This document shows positions 37,827 through 46,444 of a stretch of DNA of 64,000 nucleotides, one piece after another. How positions within the stretch are numbered: the first letter of the stretch is position 1; each line of letters starts with the position of its first letter. The notes under the pieces are model-generated. The model ran no database searches. It was not told where the DNA came from and saw only the letters and a list, made by a program, of their open reading frames with translations. Position numbers and translations under genes: made by a program. The stretch is from Gilliamella sp. Lep-s35 (GTDB lineage Bacteria; Pseudomonadota; Gammaproteobacteria; Enterobacterales; Orbaceae): the NCBI RefSeq assembly GCF_009795845.1, contig NZ_WTEX01000003.1:1-64000 (forward strand), written 5' to 3'.

Positions 37827-37930
37827 CCCATCAAAATAAAACAACCAATAAAATCAAAGGGTTATAAAATAAAGCTACTGTTTATTTATACATAAAACTG
37901 ACTCAAAATAGACTATATCAGGACATAAAA

Positions 37931-37952
37931 ATGCACGTGAAATGCACGTGAA
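37931..37952 (+). repeat. Tandem 11-bp repeat beside ssrA
   Basis: ATGCACGTGAA occurs twice head-to-tail, each copy containing the palindrome CACGTG. About 105 bp from the ssrA 3' end, it could be integrase arm-type sites or simply a start-region duplication of the small gene that begins in the second copy. Confidence 0.6.
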
Positions 37953-38112
37953 ATTTTTCCAGAGCATTTTGTTACTTCATCTCAACAGCGACGAAGATCA
38001 CAATTACGTGTTCTATCAAACAGCAAAAACGCTATACGATATCGCTGATTTTGTGATGCTAGAAGACGCTGTTGAGTATTGTAAGTTGAAGATTGAGAGT
38101 ATTATGCGATGA
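37942..38112 (+). CDS. Small protein at the prophage edge
   Basis: A 56-residue open frame MHVKFFQSILLLHLNSDEDH to a TGA at 38112, converging within 2 bp of the fibre-assembly gene. The composition (acidic, DEDHNYVF, then AKTLYDIADFV and a helical C-terminus) looks coding. No ribosome site beyond weak A-rich sequence, and no family recognised. A first ATG 11 bp upstream in the repeat reads only six codons. Confidence 0.4.
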   Translation: MHVKFFQSILLLHLNSDEDHNYVFYQTAKTLYDIADFVMLEDAVEYCKLKIESIMR

Positions 38113-38114
38113 TA

Positions 38115-38645
38115 CTATTGTGGTTTTTTAGGAAACACAGCATTAATGTCTGACACATCAACACGAGTAACTAAAATGCGGTATTTTTTCCACTGTTTTA
38201 GCTGCGCTTCTTCGTCTGCTTCTTGCATATCAAGATCAATAATATCTTGAAGTACAGCTATTTTTTCGTTAGCTTCATTGATTAATGAGTTTTTTAAATT
38301 TTGATTGTTTTTGATGAGATGTTCATTTTTTGCATCTTCATCTAATACCCATTTTTTGCCGTTCCACATGCAAAATTCGAAGGGTACAAGTAGTGTAAAC
38401 TCTTCTTTAATCTTACCAAAATAATCAACCGTACTTGATTCTTTCGTATTAATGTTATATACCGTTTTGTTTCTGTTATCTTCGATTAAAATCCATGCGC
38501 CATTTTGCTCGCATGGCCAATAATCATCTTTAAATTTCGGAGCGATACGCAACGCATTATCGGGCGGTAATGTATCATCATTTGCTTCTAACTCATGAGT
38601 GAATGGTCTTAGTTCATTTGTGTTATCAAAATAATAATTAATCAT
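38115..38645 (-). CDS. Tail fibre assembly chaperone
   Basis: A 176-residue protein of the Caudo_TAP / lambda Tfa family, which helps fibre trimers fold and sits on their tips. The C-terminal KQWKKYRILVTRVDVSDINA matches the family's conserved AWKKYRVLLNRVD block, and the N-terminal part has the FDNTNELRPF repeat-type strand. It is separated from the fibre gene by an oppositely oriented fibre segment rather than following it directly. Confidence 0.8.
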   Translation of the reverse strand: MINYYFDNTNELRPFTHELEANDDTLPPDNALRIAPKFKDDYWPCEQNGAWILIEDNRNKTVYNINTKESSTVDYFGKIKEEFTLLVPFEFCMWNGKKWVLDEDAKNEHLIKNNQNLKNSLINEANEKIAVLQDIIDLDMQEADEEAQLKQWKKYRILVTRVDVSDINAVFPKKPQ

Positions 38646-38672
38646 AAATTTTCCTATTTTTGTTCACCTACT

Positions 38673-38950
38673 GACAGGTAGGTTCTGTGGAGAATGACGC
38701 AATGCGTAACATTAGAGGCGCATTGCCAAACGGCCCCAGTCGTGCTTTTCTTGGGCACGAAAATATTAACGTTGGTGAGCGAGACGGGGCGATATCAGTA
38801 TCGGGCATGGGTGATGACTATTTACAAATCGGTAATCGCAGGGTTCGCTGGGCATTTTTTGATTTTGATGCGTCACGAGTTGTTCCTACGGCAAATGAAA
38901 ACCGACCTATCAATATTGGGCTCACGCCTACTATTTATTTGGGGGTTTAA
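38673..38950 (+). pseudogene. Silent alternative tail-fibre C-terminal cassette, opposite strand
   Basis: Reads QVGSVENDAMRNIRGALPNG at the start and ends NENRPINIGLTPTIYLGV. Both ends match the resident fibre's QAGSVEGDAIRDIWG and NENRSINIGMTPTIYLGV, while the middle differs. There is no promoter, ribosome site or N-terminal domain, so it is not expressed as it lies (a GTG at 38687 is the only start-like codon). Homology begins near 38671, where a one-base difference puts a stop just before it. Convergent with the fibre gene; see findings. Confidence 0.75.
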
Positions 38951-38952
38951 AC
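38945..38952. repeat. GTTTAAAC palindrome joining two fibre 3' ends
   Basis: Both convergent fibre reading frames use this palindrome for their last Val codon and TAA stop. It is the exact centre of a diverged inverted repeat spanning about 38,671-39,215. Confidence 0.85.
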
Positions 38953-40401
38953 GCCTAGATATATCGTCGGCGTCATGCCGATGTTGATTGATCTGTTCTC
39001 GTTTGCAGTTGGCACAACATTAGATGCTCTAAAATCATAACCCCAAGCATGCCAATCTTTTTTAGGTTGAAATGCACCGTTTTCTGGATAAATAGCGCGC
39101 GTTCCAAAAAAAGCACCTCTTGCATAATTTGAATGATTATCTACAACACCGGTATCAAAATGACCCCAAATATCGCGAATTGCATCACCTTCAACACTAC
39201 CTGCCTGTCGAGTAGTTCCATCGACTGCACGCTCAAAATAACCGCGTCCATCGTGTGCAAACGCCGTTGGCACGTTAATATATTGTTTACCGTTAATTGT
39301 TTTTATTGTGATGTTGTGGTCTCTTTTGTAGTTAGCAGATAAACTATTTAAAGCTCGTCCTTGTGGAGAATCGAGTAAGTAGTTGTCGCCATTTCTAAAA
39401 TACCACCCGAAGGGAAGCTCATCGCGTCTGAATGGCATTAATCGTTGGTCGCCGACCATGTCTTTTACAACTATATGATTGCCAATATTGTAGATGGGTG
39501 AACCATTAACGACAGATTTTACCGCAGGAACAGAGCCGACATCATCAGCAGTTGGTTTATTATTCGGCGAGTAAACACGTTGGTCTTGTTCAGTTAGAAT
39601 TTTTACATCTAACGCCCCGTCTATTGACTGGCTTTCTTCATCTGTTTTCTTGATGAGGTTTGTAGTATCAATGCTAGAAGCCCAATTTTTAGCGTCATCT
39701 GCTGATTTTTTAGCATTTTGTTCAGATGTTTTAGCGTTGTTTTCAGACGCTTTAGCAGCATTTGCGCTATTACTAGATTGTTGAGCTGAGTTACTTGACT
39801 CTGTAGCTGATGAACACGCACTATCGGCGCTGTTTTTTGCTGAATCTGAATATGATTTAGCTGATGTGCTCGCATTATTTGCTATTGTTGCTGATTCACT
39901 TGCTGATTGTGCTGAGCTACGTGCATTAGCGACCAAGTTTTCAACTGAATTTGCTATATTTTTTGCATTAGTTTCGCTTGTCTTTGCGTTATTTGCGCTA
40001 ACTTTTGCATTCGTTTCAGATGTTTTGCTATTCCGCTCTGAATCTGCTGCTTTTTCAGCAGATTTATTGGCATGATTACGAGCATCAATAACTTGTTGTA
40101 GTATTGCTGGTGTAATTTCACTTTCGGACGGATTAAGTAAAAAATCATTTAATGATCCGTCAGCTGAGTCAGAAAACACTTGAATAGCGCCAAGTCTCTT
40201 TGGTGGAAACCCGTTTATAATTAGTTTTACTTCATAATCACACGGCAATACGTTCATCGTGTAACTGCCGTTATTTGTCACTTGAAACGCTTGTGTTTGT
40301 GTTAGTACTTTGCTTGTTGTTTTTTTTGCGTACAACTCGATAGTACAGTTGTTGATAACATTGCCTGCGCCATCAGTTAAAACGCCTGATATTTTGGCCA
40401 T
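38947..40401 (-). CDS. Tail fibre / side tail fibre protein
   Basis: A 484-residue protein of the lambda Stf type. Residues 1-90 form a beta-rich virion-attachment domain (MAKISGVLTDGAGNVIN). Residues about 100-245 are a Ser/Ala/Asn-rich heptad region with repeated SETNAK and SANNAK units (trimeric coiled coil). The C-terminus (about 330-484) is the receptor-binding part, ending GMTPTIYLGV. The last 90 codons are duplicated, diverged, on the other strand directly downstream. Preceded by a terminator after J. Confidence 0.88.
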   Translation of the reverse strand: MAKISGVLTDGAGNVINNCTIELYAKKTTSKVLTQTQAFQVTNNGSYTMNVLPCDYEVKLIINGFPPKRLGAIQVFSDSADGSLNDFLLNPSESEITPAILQQVIDARNHANKSAEKAADSERNSKTSETNAKVSANNAKTSETNAKNIANSVENLVANARSSAQSASESATIANNASTSAKSYSDSAKNSADSACSSATESSNSAQQSSNSANAAKASENNAKTSEQNAKKSADDAKNWASSIDTTNLIKKTDEESQSIDGALDVKILTEQDQRVYSPNNKPTADDVGSVPAVKSVVNGSPIYNIGNHIVVKDMVGDQRLMPFRRDELPFGWYFRNGDNYLLDSPQGRALNSLSANYKRDHNITIKTINGKQYINVPTAFAHDGRGYFERAVDGTTRQAGSVEGDAIRDIWGHFDTGVVDNHSNYARGAFFGTRAIYPENGAFQPKKDWHAWGYDFRASNVVPTANENRSINIGMTPTIYLGV

Positions 40402-40416
40402 AATTTTCTCCAGATA

Positions 40417-40440
40417 ATAAAAAACCGCTACGAGAGCGGT
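40417..40440 (-). terminator. Terminator after tail gene J
   Basis: ACCGCT/AGCGGT stem (40424-40429, 40435-40440), then six T on the minus strand. The J stop codon lies inside the hairpin. Confidence 0.75.
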
Positions 40441-43400
40441 CGGTTTGTTTTAAAGGTCAATATTGTGATGAACCCTGGTATGCCAGCTTGTTTATATTTG
40501 TCTGTTTGCGTGCTAACAGACACTTTAGCATTCGGTGGTATTGTTACTGAAACGGTTTCGCTAGCGGTTAGATTTACTTGTGAAGTTTCTATTTTTCTTA
40601 CGATGATATTTGAATTTACATTATTTCTGATGATAATATCAAGTCTACCATAGTCCCAAAAATTGGGGGTTGAATGCTCATCACCCCAACTTTCACCCTT
40701 GTGTCCGACAGCGACCAGTGTTACAGGCAGAATAACCAAATCTCTCCAAAACGGTTCTGGCCAAATAGTCACAGATCCGTTTTTTGCGCACGTGTACATT
40801 TTTACAATGTCGCCAACAATTTGCATTGCTGTCAATTTTCCTTTAATCTGACAATTCTCATTAATCACAACATTGTTTAATTGCCCTGAGTTAGCGTAAA
40901 TATTGCCTGAGATATTAGCTCGTCTTGCGTTTAGCGTGCCGTCCTCCCAGAGTTCAAAAGCAGGCGGATTTCCAGAACTGATAACACTTCCCGCAACCAT
41001 TTTACCGCCAGTTATTAATGGCGCTCTGATTTCAGTGCCAGCAATTAATCTATCACCTCGCATTGTGCCTGTTGCGATTAAATCACCGTCTAAAAACATA
41101 GCAGGCTCAACCCATTGTGCGCCGTTGTACATTCTTGCTTCAGAGTGTGCTACTTTGCCTGCACCGTCTAATGAATAAACGATTAGCGTAGTGTCTCTCG
41201 CCGGATAAAACCCAAATTCACGATAAAACATCAATGTAGCTTCATCATTATTAGTCGGGAATTTACCGTCCTGTGTTTGAATTCTAAATAACCCACCTGC
41301 ACCATTTTCTGCAATTAACGTTTTGGTGTTAGCGATGAACATTTCTGAACGACCAACTACGTTAACTGCATTCACGCCGTACCAGTACTCGGTGTCAGGC
41401 TGACAATCAACATCAGTTAACGTCATTGCTCGGCCAAGATAATGAGCTTTTGCTTCAACTTCTGCCTTTGTTGTGCCTTTGTAGAATTCGAATTGTGTAC
41501 CCAAACTCGATACGGAAGTCATAACAGGGCGTATAGCCACATTAAAACTACTTGGCGTGAGTACCAAGCCCGATGGTTTAGCTGGCGGCAGAATCGAAAA
41601 AGCAATCGTGGTTTCATCGCCCAATCGTCCGTCTTCTGCTACTCCTCGCACGGTCGCATTGAATTTACCTTGTTGTAGGTCCGATAGATAATACTCAGTA
41701 TCATTAACCGTTTCTCTGCTAATCAATTTATCATCACGATACACTTTCACTTCAAACTTCAAGTTTTGAATCGTGCGAGGTGTGGACCATGATAATCGCG
41801 CTTGATATAAATCAGATTCTGGGATTATTTCAGCTTGTAGTTGCTCAACAGGCGGAATTGACCAGCCGAAAATTGTATTACTCTCAGCTTCGAATTTAGC
41901 CCCGTTATCAACAATCGCCTCTTTTTGTGGTTCATGTTGTAGCGCGGTGATTGAGTAAGTGCCGTCGCTATTTTCTGCTATCGTTATAGCTTTAAATAAT
42001 CGTGGCTTGATTTTATTGTCATATAGCCCCCAAACAGAATATTCATCAACACTAACGCTATTCACCAAAACAATTTGATTGGGTTTAATTTGTGCTTGGA
42101 TTTTGACTTTTTGTAGCTGCATATTTGTATCAGTCACACTTAAATACGCACTTTTCATGCTTTTAATGTCAATATCGCGGTCTAACGTAATCGTGCTACC
42201 ATTTGCTTCTAAAATTCGTCCGCCGATTGTAGTGCCTGAAAAATCGTTATCGGCAATACCGATAATATCGCCAGGTAAATGGCGAATACCTTCACGGCCA
42301 ACGCTAAACGTAACCGTTTGTGTTTCAAGTTTTTCAGTTTGAATTAACCATTTACCAACTCGATGAGCCTGCCCTCTCGACGTACAACCAAACGCATCGA
42401 TTTGTGCAACATTTAAACCAAATCGCTTAATTAGTTCATCGTCAGCAACATACTCAGTCGTTGTCTCCCAGTTATTATTCGGGTCAACATAGCGAATATG
42501 CACTGCTGTATGACGTGATTTTTGCGCTGCTGATGTGTAGTTGAACTGCCCCTCCACGACATTGGCATTTGCATAAATAGCGACTGGGTCACTTGGTCTG
42601 TCCATCACCGCAGTGTACTGCGTACCGTCCCAAATTGGCATGGCTCGGAAGATTGAGCACAGGTCGTGAATAACATCGTACGCCTGCCGTTGCTCAGTAA
42701 TGTAGCAATTACAAGTAAATCTTGGCTCTTTACCACCAAAACCATCATCGACTAGTTGGTCACAGTATTGAGCAATCGTGTATAACGCAAATTTATCAAC
42801 ACCAAATTGACCAATTCGATTCCCCATGCCGTAGCGTGTATTGGTCAAAATATCGTAAAATATCCACGCCGGATTATTGGTCCAAGCAAGCTTGAAATTC
42901 CCTGACCAAAAGCCCTTATACTCTCTCGTTTCGGGGGTGTAGTTATCAGGCACTTTAACTATCATCCCTTTAATGAGATAGTTACGACGAGGCACACCAC
43001 TAAACTGCGATGAATCGAATTTTAGTCCAACCACTGCGGTATTCGGGTATGAAAATTTAGTATCGTAGATTTCAGTGTACGAACTCCATAATGTATTATT
43101 GACTAACAGTGATGATGTGCTATCTGGTGTTCTTCGCAATACCCGAATATTAAACGGTTTGGGTGGTAAATCATCTAGAACAACCGAAGTTAAATACTGT
43201 GAGCGTGTTTTTTTATCGATTAAATCTACCGTTTTTACCGTTTTCCAGATACTACCCACACCGATTTGAATTTCCATTGATACTGAGGTTCTGTTGATAT
43301 TACCTTTGTTATCAGTTGAGCTTAACGACTGCACACCAACCGTGACACGTACCCTGTCAATGTTTGGGTCGGTAATGGTTCTCACAATCGGCGTTGTTGC

Positions 43401-43685
43401 TTTCACTTCCAAATTAACAGGCACTTCGTTTTCAGTAGCAGGAAAGCCCTCAAGCGGCGCTTGTGACTGAATACCTGACGTCCATTCAACATTAACGCCG
43501 TTAAAATTATACGAACCGTCGAACGCCTGAATTGGTGTGTCGTTTAAAAATACGCTTTGTAGTCCGTTTACAGGCCCCTCAATTTGCCCTTCACACAGTA
43601 AATCAATAATACTAAGCTGTTGATGTGACTTGAGATTGTCACGAGCTTCGCTAGGCGTTTTCGCCTTTTTTGAACCTTTACCCAT
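40428..43685 (-). CDS. J: Tip attachment (host specificity) protein J
   Basis: Central tail-tip protein of lambda-like siphophages. It has 1085 residues from the ATG at 43685 (AGGAG ten bases upstream; start MGKGSKKAKTPSEARDNLKS); a longer frame starting 12 codons earlier is rejected. It has the N-terminal hub domains, FNIRVLRRTPDS, the baseplate-like WAIFYDIL-type region (PAWIFYDILTNTRYGMG), FN3-like domains around 640-800 and a C-terminal receptor-binding part. Its start overlaps gene I by 8 bp. Confidence 0.92.
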   Translation of the reverse strand: MGKGSKKAKTPSEARDNLKSHQQLSIIDLLCEGQIEGPVNGLQSVFLNDTPIQAFDGSYNFNGVNVEWTSGIQSQAPLEGFPATENEVPVNLEVKATTPIVRTITDPNIDRVRVTVGVQSLSSTDNKGNINRTSVSMEIQIGVGSIWKTVKTVDLIDKKTRSQYLTSVVLDDLPPKPFNIRVLRRTPDSTSSLLVNNTLWSSYTEIYDTKFSYPNTAVVGLKFDSSQFSGVPRRNYLIKGMIVKVPDNYTPETREYKGFWSGNFKLAWTNNPAWIFYDILTNTRYGMGNRIGQFGVDKFALYTIAQYCDQLVDDGFGGKEPRFTCNCYITEQRQAYDVIHDLCSIFRAMPIWDGTQYTAVMDRPSDPVAIYANANVVEGQFNYTSAAQKSRHTAVHIRYVDPNNNWETTTEYVADDELIKRFGLNVAQIDAFGCTSRGQAHRVGKWLIQTEKLETQTVTFSVGREGIRHLPGDIIGIADNDFSGTTIGGRILEANGSTITLDRDIDIKSMKSAYLSVTDTNMQLQKVKIQAQIKPNQIVLVNSVSVDEYSVWGLYDNKIKPRLFKAITIAENSDGTYSITALQHEPQKEAIVDNGAKFEAESNTIFGWSIPPVEQLQAEIIPESDLYQARLSWSTPRTIQNLKFEVKVYRDDKLISRETVNDTEYYLSDLQQGKFNATVRGVAEDGRLGDETTIAFSILPPAKPSGLVLTPSSFNVAIRPVMTSVSSLGTQFEFYKGTTKAEVEAKAHYLGRAMTLTDVDCQPDTEYWYGVNAVNVVGRSEMFIANTKTLIAENGAGGLFRIQTQDGKFPTNNDEATLMFYREFGFYPARDTTLIVYSLDGAGKVAHSEARMYNGAQWVEPAMFLDGDLIATGTMRGDRLIAGTEIRAPLITGGKMVAGSVISSGNPPAFELWEDGTLNARRANISGNIYANSGQLNNVVINENCQIKGKLTAMQIVGDIVKMYTCAKNGSVTIWPEPFWRDLVILPVTLVAVGHKGESWGDEHSTPNFWDYGRLDIIIRNNVNSNIIVRKIETSQVNLTASETVSVTIPPNAKVSVSTQTDKYKQAGIPGFITILTFKTNRPLS

Positions 43686-44319
43686 GTAATTTTGGCTCCT
43701 TAATAGCAATATTGTTACCATCTTGTTTTGGTGGGAAAAATGGCGGTTTATCTGAATCTATCGTGTCGTCTAATGTTTCAAGCCCTTGTGACAGTACTTT
43801 AGAGCCGATTTTGGTTAATCCGTAACAAAGCGGTACAGGCGCACCTTGCGCTATCGTGTTGTCCAGATTAGAAAAATAGGTGTTTTTATTCGTGCCACCG
43901 TCTGCTGATTTGTCCGTTTTTGGCAATTTGGTTAGCATCATGGCTACACCGCCAATCATTAAGCCCAAGCCTGCTGCCATTAATGGATAACCTGCAGGTG
44001 TCCAATACAAGAAAGCCCCAACAACAAACATCACCGCGCCAGCGATAAAGCTAAATGCCCCACCTTTTGCACCCTCGGTTTTTGGTACAATATGAATAAC
44101 GGCATTTTGTGGGATTCGGCTGTGTAGACCAAACTGTAAATTGTCCTCGTTCATATCTACGCCGTTAATTCGCACCCGAAAATAGCCGTCCATGATTTGC
44201 TTTTTCAAGCCTTTAATTTGACAATATAAGCCATTCATCGCCTCCGCTGCTGTTTCAACGCTCATATTGAACTTATCGCCATATTGTTTAAGATTGCCGT
44301 AAAACCTGACAATTGCCAT
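43678..44319 (-). CDS. I: Tail assembly protein I
   Basis: 213 residues from the ATG at 44319 (GGAGG upstream), beginning MAIVRFYGNLKQYG. It has a ubiquitin-like N-terminal domain (to about 85), two adjacent glycine-rich hydrophobic helices (about 90-135) and a Pro/Asp-rich tail. It is the lambda gpI type, needed for tail-tip assembly but not in the virion. It overlaps gene K by 58 bp in another frame. Confidence 0.85.
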   Translation of the reverse strand: MAIVRFYGNLKQYGDKFNMSVETAAEAMNGLYCQIKGLKKQIMDGYFRVRINGVDMNEDNLQFGLHSRIPQNAVIHIVPKTEGAKGGAFSFIAGAVMFVVGAFLYWTPAGYPLMAAGLGLMIGGVAMMLTKLPKTDKSADGGTNKNTYFSNLDNTIAQGAPVPLCYGLTKIGSKVLSQGLETLDDTIDSDKPPFFPPKQDGNNIAIKEPKLHG

Positions 44320-44975
44320 TGTTTGTGCCTCCAAATTGAATGTGTGTACTTAAGCCAAAACCCGTCGTATAAATCCCGTTTAGAGAGACGATTTGGGCAG
44401 TGATGTAAGATAAATTGATTGCCGATATAAATAGCTGCGTGATTGGGCGTTGTTGAGCCAAGACAAACTAAGATAACATCGCCCTCTTGGACATCATCCA
44501 CTTGTTCAAACTCGTTTTTAGGTAACAAATCTAAATAGAGATTTTGCCCTTTATGCCACCAGTCATCTTGCCGTTCATAATCAGGTAAATCGATACCTGC
44601 TAACATGTACGCATCTCGTACTAGTGTTAAACAATCGGTCTCACCGTGATTAAATTCACGACCCAGTAACGGTTTGATATACCTAAATTTGTGAATTTTG
44701 TTATCACAAACTAGCCACCAGCCCACCCCCGTTTGTTGTTGATAAAACTGGTCGGCTTGGCTGAGTGTTGGTAAACCATTTGGATGAGAGTGAACTACCG
44801 CAGTTATCTCCCCTTTTTGTTCTGCGTCTATCCAATCCTCGGTTGCTATCTTGAATGTTTCGGTTGGTGTGGATGAGATGTTGTTGCATGGCAGATAAAT
44901 TTTATTATCAATAACAAATCCGCAGCACTCAGCCTCACCGCATTGTTTGGCGTGATTAAGTATTTGTGTTTTCAT
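44262..44975 (-). CDS. K: Tail tip assembly protein K (JAMM + NlpC/P60)
   Basis: 237 residues with two hydrolase domains. The N-terminal Mov34/JAMM metalloprotease-like domain has GEAECCGFVID and the HSHPNGLPTLSQAD metal motif. The C-terminal NlpC/P60 cysteine-peptidase domain has Cys in HGETDCLTLVRDAY and His in TPNHAAIYIGN. Family members help mature the tail tip and may cut peptidoglycan on entry. Both active sites look complete. Confidence 0.92.
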   Translation of the reverse strand: MKTQILNHAKQCGEAECCGFVIDNKIYLPCNNISSTPTETFKIATEDWIDAEQKGEITAVVHSHPNGLPTLSQADQFYQQQTGVGWWLVCDNKIHKFRYIKPLLGREFNHGETDCLTLVRDAYMLAGIDLPDYERQDDWWHKGQNLYLDLLPKNEFEQVDDVQEGDVILVCLGSTTPNHAAIYIGNQFILHHCPNRLSKRDLYDGFWLKYTHSIWRHKQWQLSGFTAILNNMAISSI

Positions 44976-44981
44976 AATTAA

Positions 44982-45686
44982 TTAAGAGAGTTTTGCGGCA
45001 GTTGGAAAACCACCGAATGGAAGAATACCGTGTTGGCCATAACGCAGTTTACAGCCAGTAAGGCAACCGCTACATTTGTCTTTTGTGATGTCGTTAGTTG
45101 GTTTATCAAATTCATCAGCTACTGCTCCACCGGTATAACCACATTCTGACGAGCGATATATCCAGCTACAGGTATTAGCGACAATAACACGAGCAGGAAT
45201 TAAGGCGCCATCAGACTCACACGGTAACGCTAATTCAAACGTAACCACCATTGAATTTTGTTGTTTGACTTGTTCGATAACATAGTTCGAAATGATTTCA
45301 CAAAACGGATCGGCATATTGATTGCCGTTCTCGAAATTCACCGCATCTAAGTATTTAACGGGCACTTCGTGACGTGTAACAACTGCGCCAAGTAAGCCGT
45401 CAAAATCAGCAATCAGACCAGTAATAAAGCCCATGGCATTACTGACGCTCATTGTCGGACGGTTACTTACACCCTGCCCACTCTTTTCAAAACCCTCTAC
45501 TTTAATGGGATATGGCTCATAAATATTACCCTGCCACGTTATTGGACGTCTCAGCTCATTTAATCCGTTATGAAATCGAAATATCGTTTTATTACCCACG
45601 ATCTTCGTTAAATCGACTTCATATAGGTCAATAATCGCATCTTGCGCTATTTTTGTGATATCAAGTAACATTTTTTTGGGGATCAT
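44982..45686 (-). CDS. L: Minor tail protein L
   Basis: 234 residues. The C-terminal cysteines (ANTCSWIY, SSECGYTG, DKCSGCLTGCKLRYG) correspond to those that hold a [4Fe-4S] cluster in lambda gpL, with LPFGGFPTA after them. The ATG at 45686 has GAGGTAGTCGC in front, which is the duplicated M-L junction sequence. An internal ATG five codons on lacks a ribosome site. Confidence 0.92.
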   Translation of the reverse strand: MIPKKMLLDITKIAQDAIIDLYEVDLTKIVGNKTIFRFHNGLNELRRPITWQGNIYEPYPIKVEGFEKSGQGVSNRPTMSVSNAMGFITGLIADFDGLLGAVVTRHEVPVKYLDAVNFENGNQYADPFCEIISNYVIEQVKQQNSMVVTFELALPCESDGALIPARVIVANTCSWIYRSSECGYTGGAVADEFDKPTNDITKDKCSGCLTGCKLRYGQHGILPFGGFPTAAKLS

Positions 45687-45697
45687 GCGACTACCTC
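45683..45697 (-). repeat. 15-bp direct repeat, L side of the inserted gene
   Basis: TCATGCGACTACCTC, identical to 46053-46067. On the minus strand it supplies the ribosome site and ATG of L. Confidence 0.9.
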
Positions 45698-46056
45698 AAT
45701 TGATCAATAATTGATTTAGCATATGCAAGAGCATTATCATAAAACTCACCAATAACAGTATGTTTAGTCAAATCCTCAGCATATTTAGATAACAGCTTTG
45801 TCGTCGGATTAGCTTTGTCTATTCCTTTAATTTCGATTGATACATTTAATGTTGGCACGAAGTCGCTGTAGGGGTAATCTTTTTTTTCCTTTGTATAACC
45901 ACCGTTACTTAATTCGTGCAACCTTATTCGTAATCCTTTGTAATGAATTGTTTCAATTATCACATCGCTAATAGCTGATGATTTTATTTCAGCGTCTGCA
46001 ATAAATTTGTTATCAATTATTGGTTTATTGTGTACATTGATATCTAAATCACTCAT
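45691..46056 (-). CDS. Unknown protein inserted between tail genes M and L
   Basis: 121 residues, no family recognised. Soluble, with mixed strand/helix character: IIETIHYKGLRIRLHELSNG in the middle and a helical C-terminus (LLSKYAEDLTKHTVIGEF). Lambda has no gene here. Its ATG overlaps the M stop (ATGA), and its own stop overlaps the copied M-L junction, so it is translationally coupled on both sides. Probably a moron gene expressed with the tail operon. Confidence 0.7.
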   Translation of the reverse strand: MSDLDINVHNKPIIDNKFIADAEIKSSAISDVIIETIHYKGLRIRLHELSNGGYTKEKKDYPYSDFVPTLNVSIEIKGIDKANPTTKLLSKYAEDLTKHTVIGEFYDNALAYAKSIIDQLR

Positions 46057-46067
46057 GCGACTACCTC
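46053..46067 (-). repeat. 15-bp direct repeat, M side of the inserted gene
   Basis: Identical to 45683-45697. Here it encodes the last codons and stop of M and the start codon of the inserted gene. Confidence 0.9.
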
Positions 46068-46382
46068 CTCAAATGTTGCGGTTATTGTTGTTGCTGTGTT
46101 CATAACGTTAGATGTCCAACTTGGGCATTTAACTGTTATTAATCTGTGCGAGTTCGGCTCTATCCATTTAAATGCATGAAGCCCACCCTGCCGTGTTAAA
46201 AAGTCGTTGATGTGTTGCGCATCTTCTCGTGCTACTTTTAGCGTGACACTGTATGAGCGCAGATCGTTGTTAATGCCGTCCCGAATTCGTTGCTCATAGC
46301 CATCGCCGAATTTAATGGTTTTTATTTTTGGCTCGGCTTTTTCACTCATATTCGGCGAAACTTGCCAGTGAAATGTTTCCAT
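46053..46382 (-). CDS. M: Minor tail protein M
   Basis: 109-residue tail protein of the lambda gpM family: METFHWQVSPNMS, then TIKFGDGYEQRIRDG and a C-terminal TITATFEEVVA. It acts at the tail tip between tape measure and L. In lambda H and M are adjacent; here nearly 5 kb of accessory genes separate them and a terminator sits just before M. Confidence 0.9.
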   Translation of the reverse strand: METFHWQVSPNMSEKAEPKIKTIKFGDGYEQRIRDGINNDLRSYSVTLKVAREDAQHINDFLTRQGGLHAFKWIEPNSHRLITVKCPSWTSNVMNTATTITATFEEVVA

Positions 46383-46397
46383 AGTTTTCTCCAGACA

Positions 46398-46424
46398 TAA
46401 AAAAAGCCCGCATTTGCGAGCTTT
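46398..46424 (-). terminator. Intrinsic terminator between doc and M
   Basis: AAAGCCCGCA/TGCGAGCTTT stem (46403-46412, 46415-46424, one mismatch) with seven or more T following on the minus strand. It closes the accessory block before the tail operon resumes. Confidence 0.8.
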
Positions 46425-46444
46425 AGGTTTGATTTTATTTATTA

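Noticed and set aside
38694-38987. 97-residue plus-strand frame over the fibre cassette
   Set aside because: It is the +1 shadow of the alternative fibre segment; only the other frame matches fibre sequence.
38600-39300. gix/hix-type recombination site
   Set aside because: I looked for the TTATCCAAACC-type half-sites of serine invertases around both cassette ends and saw none.
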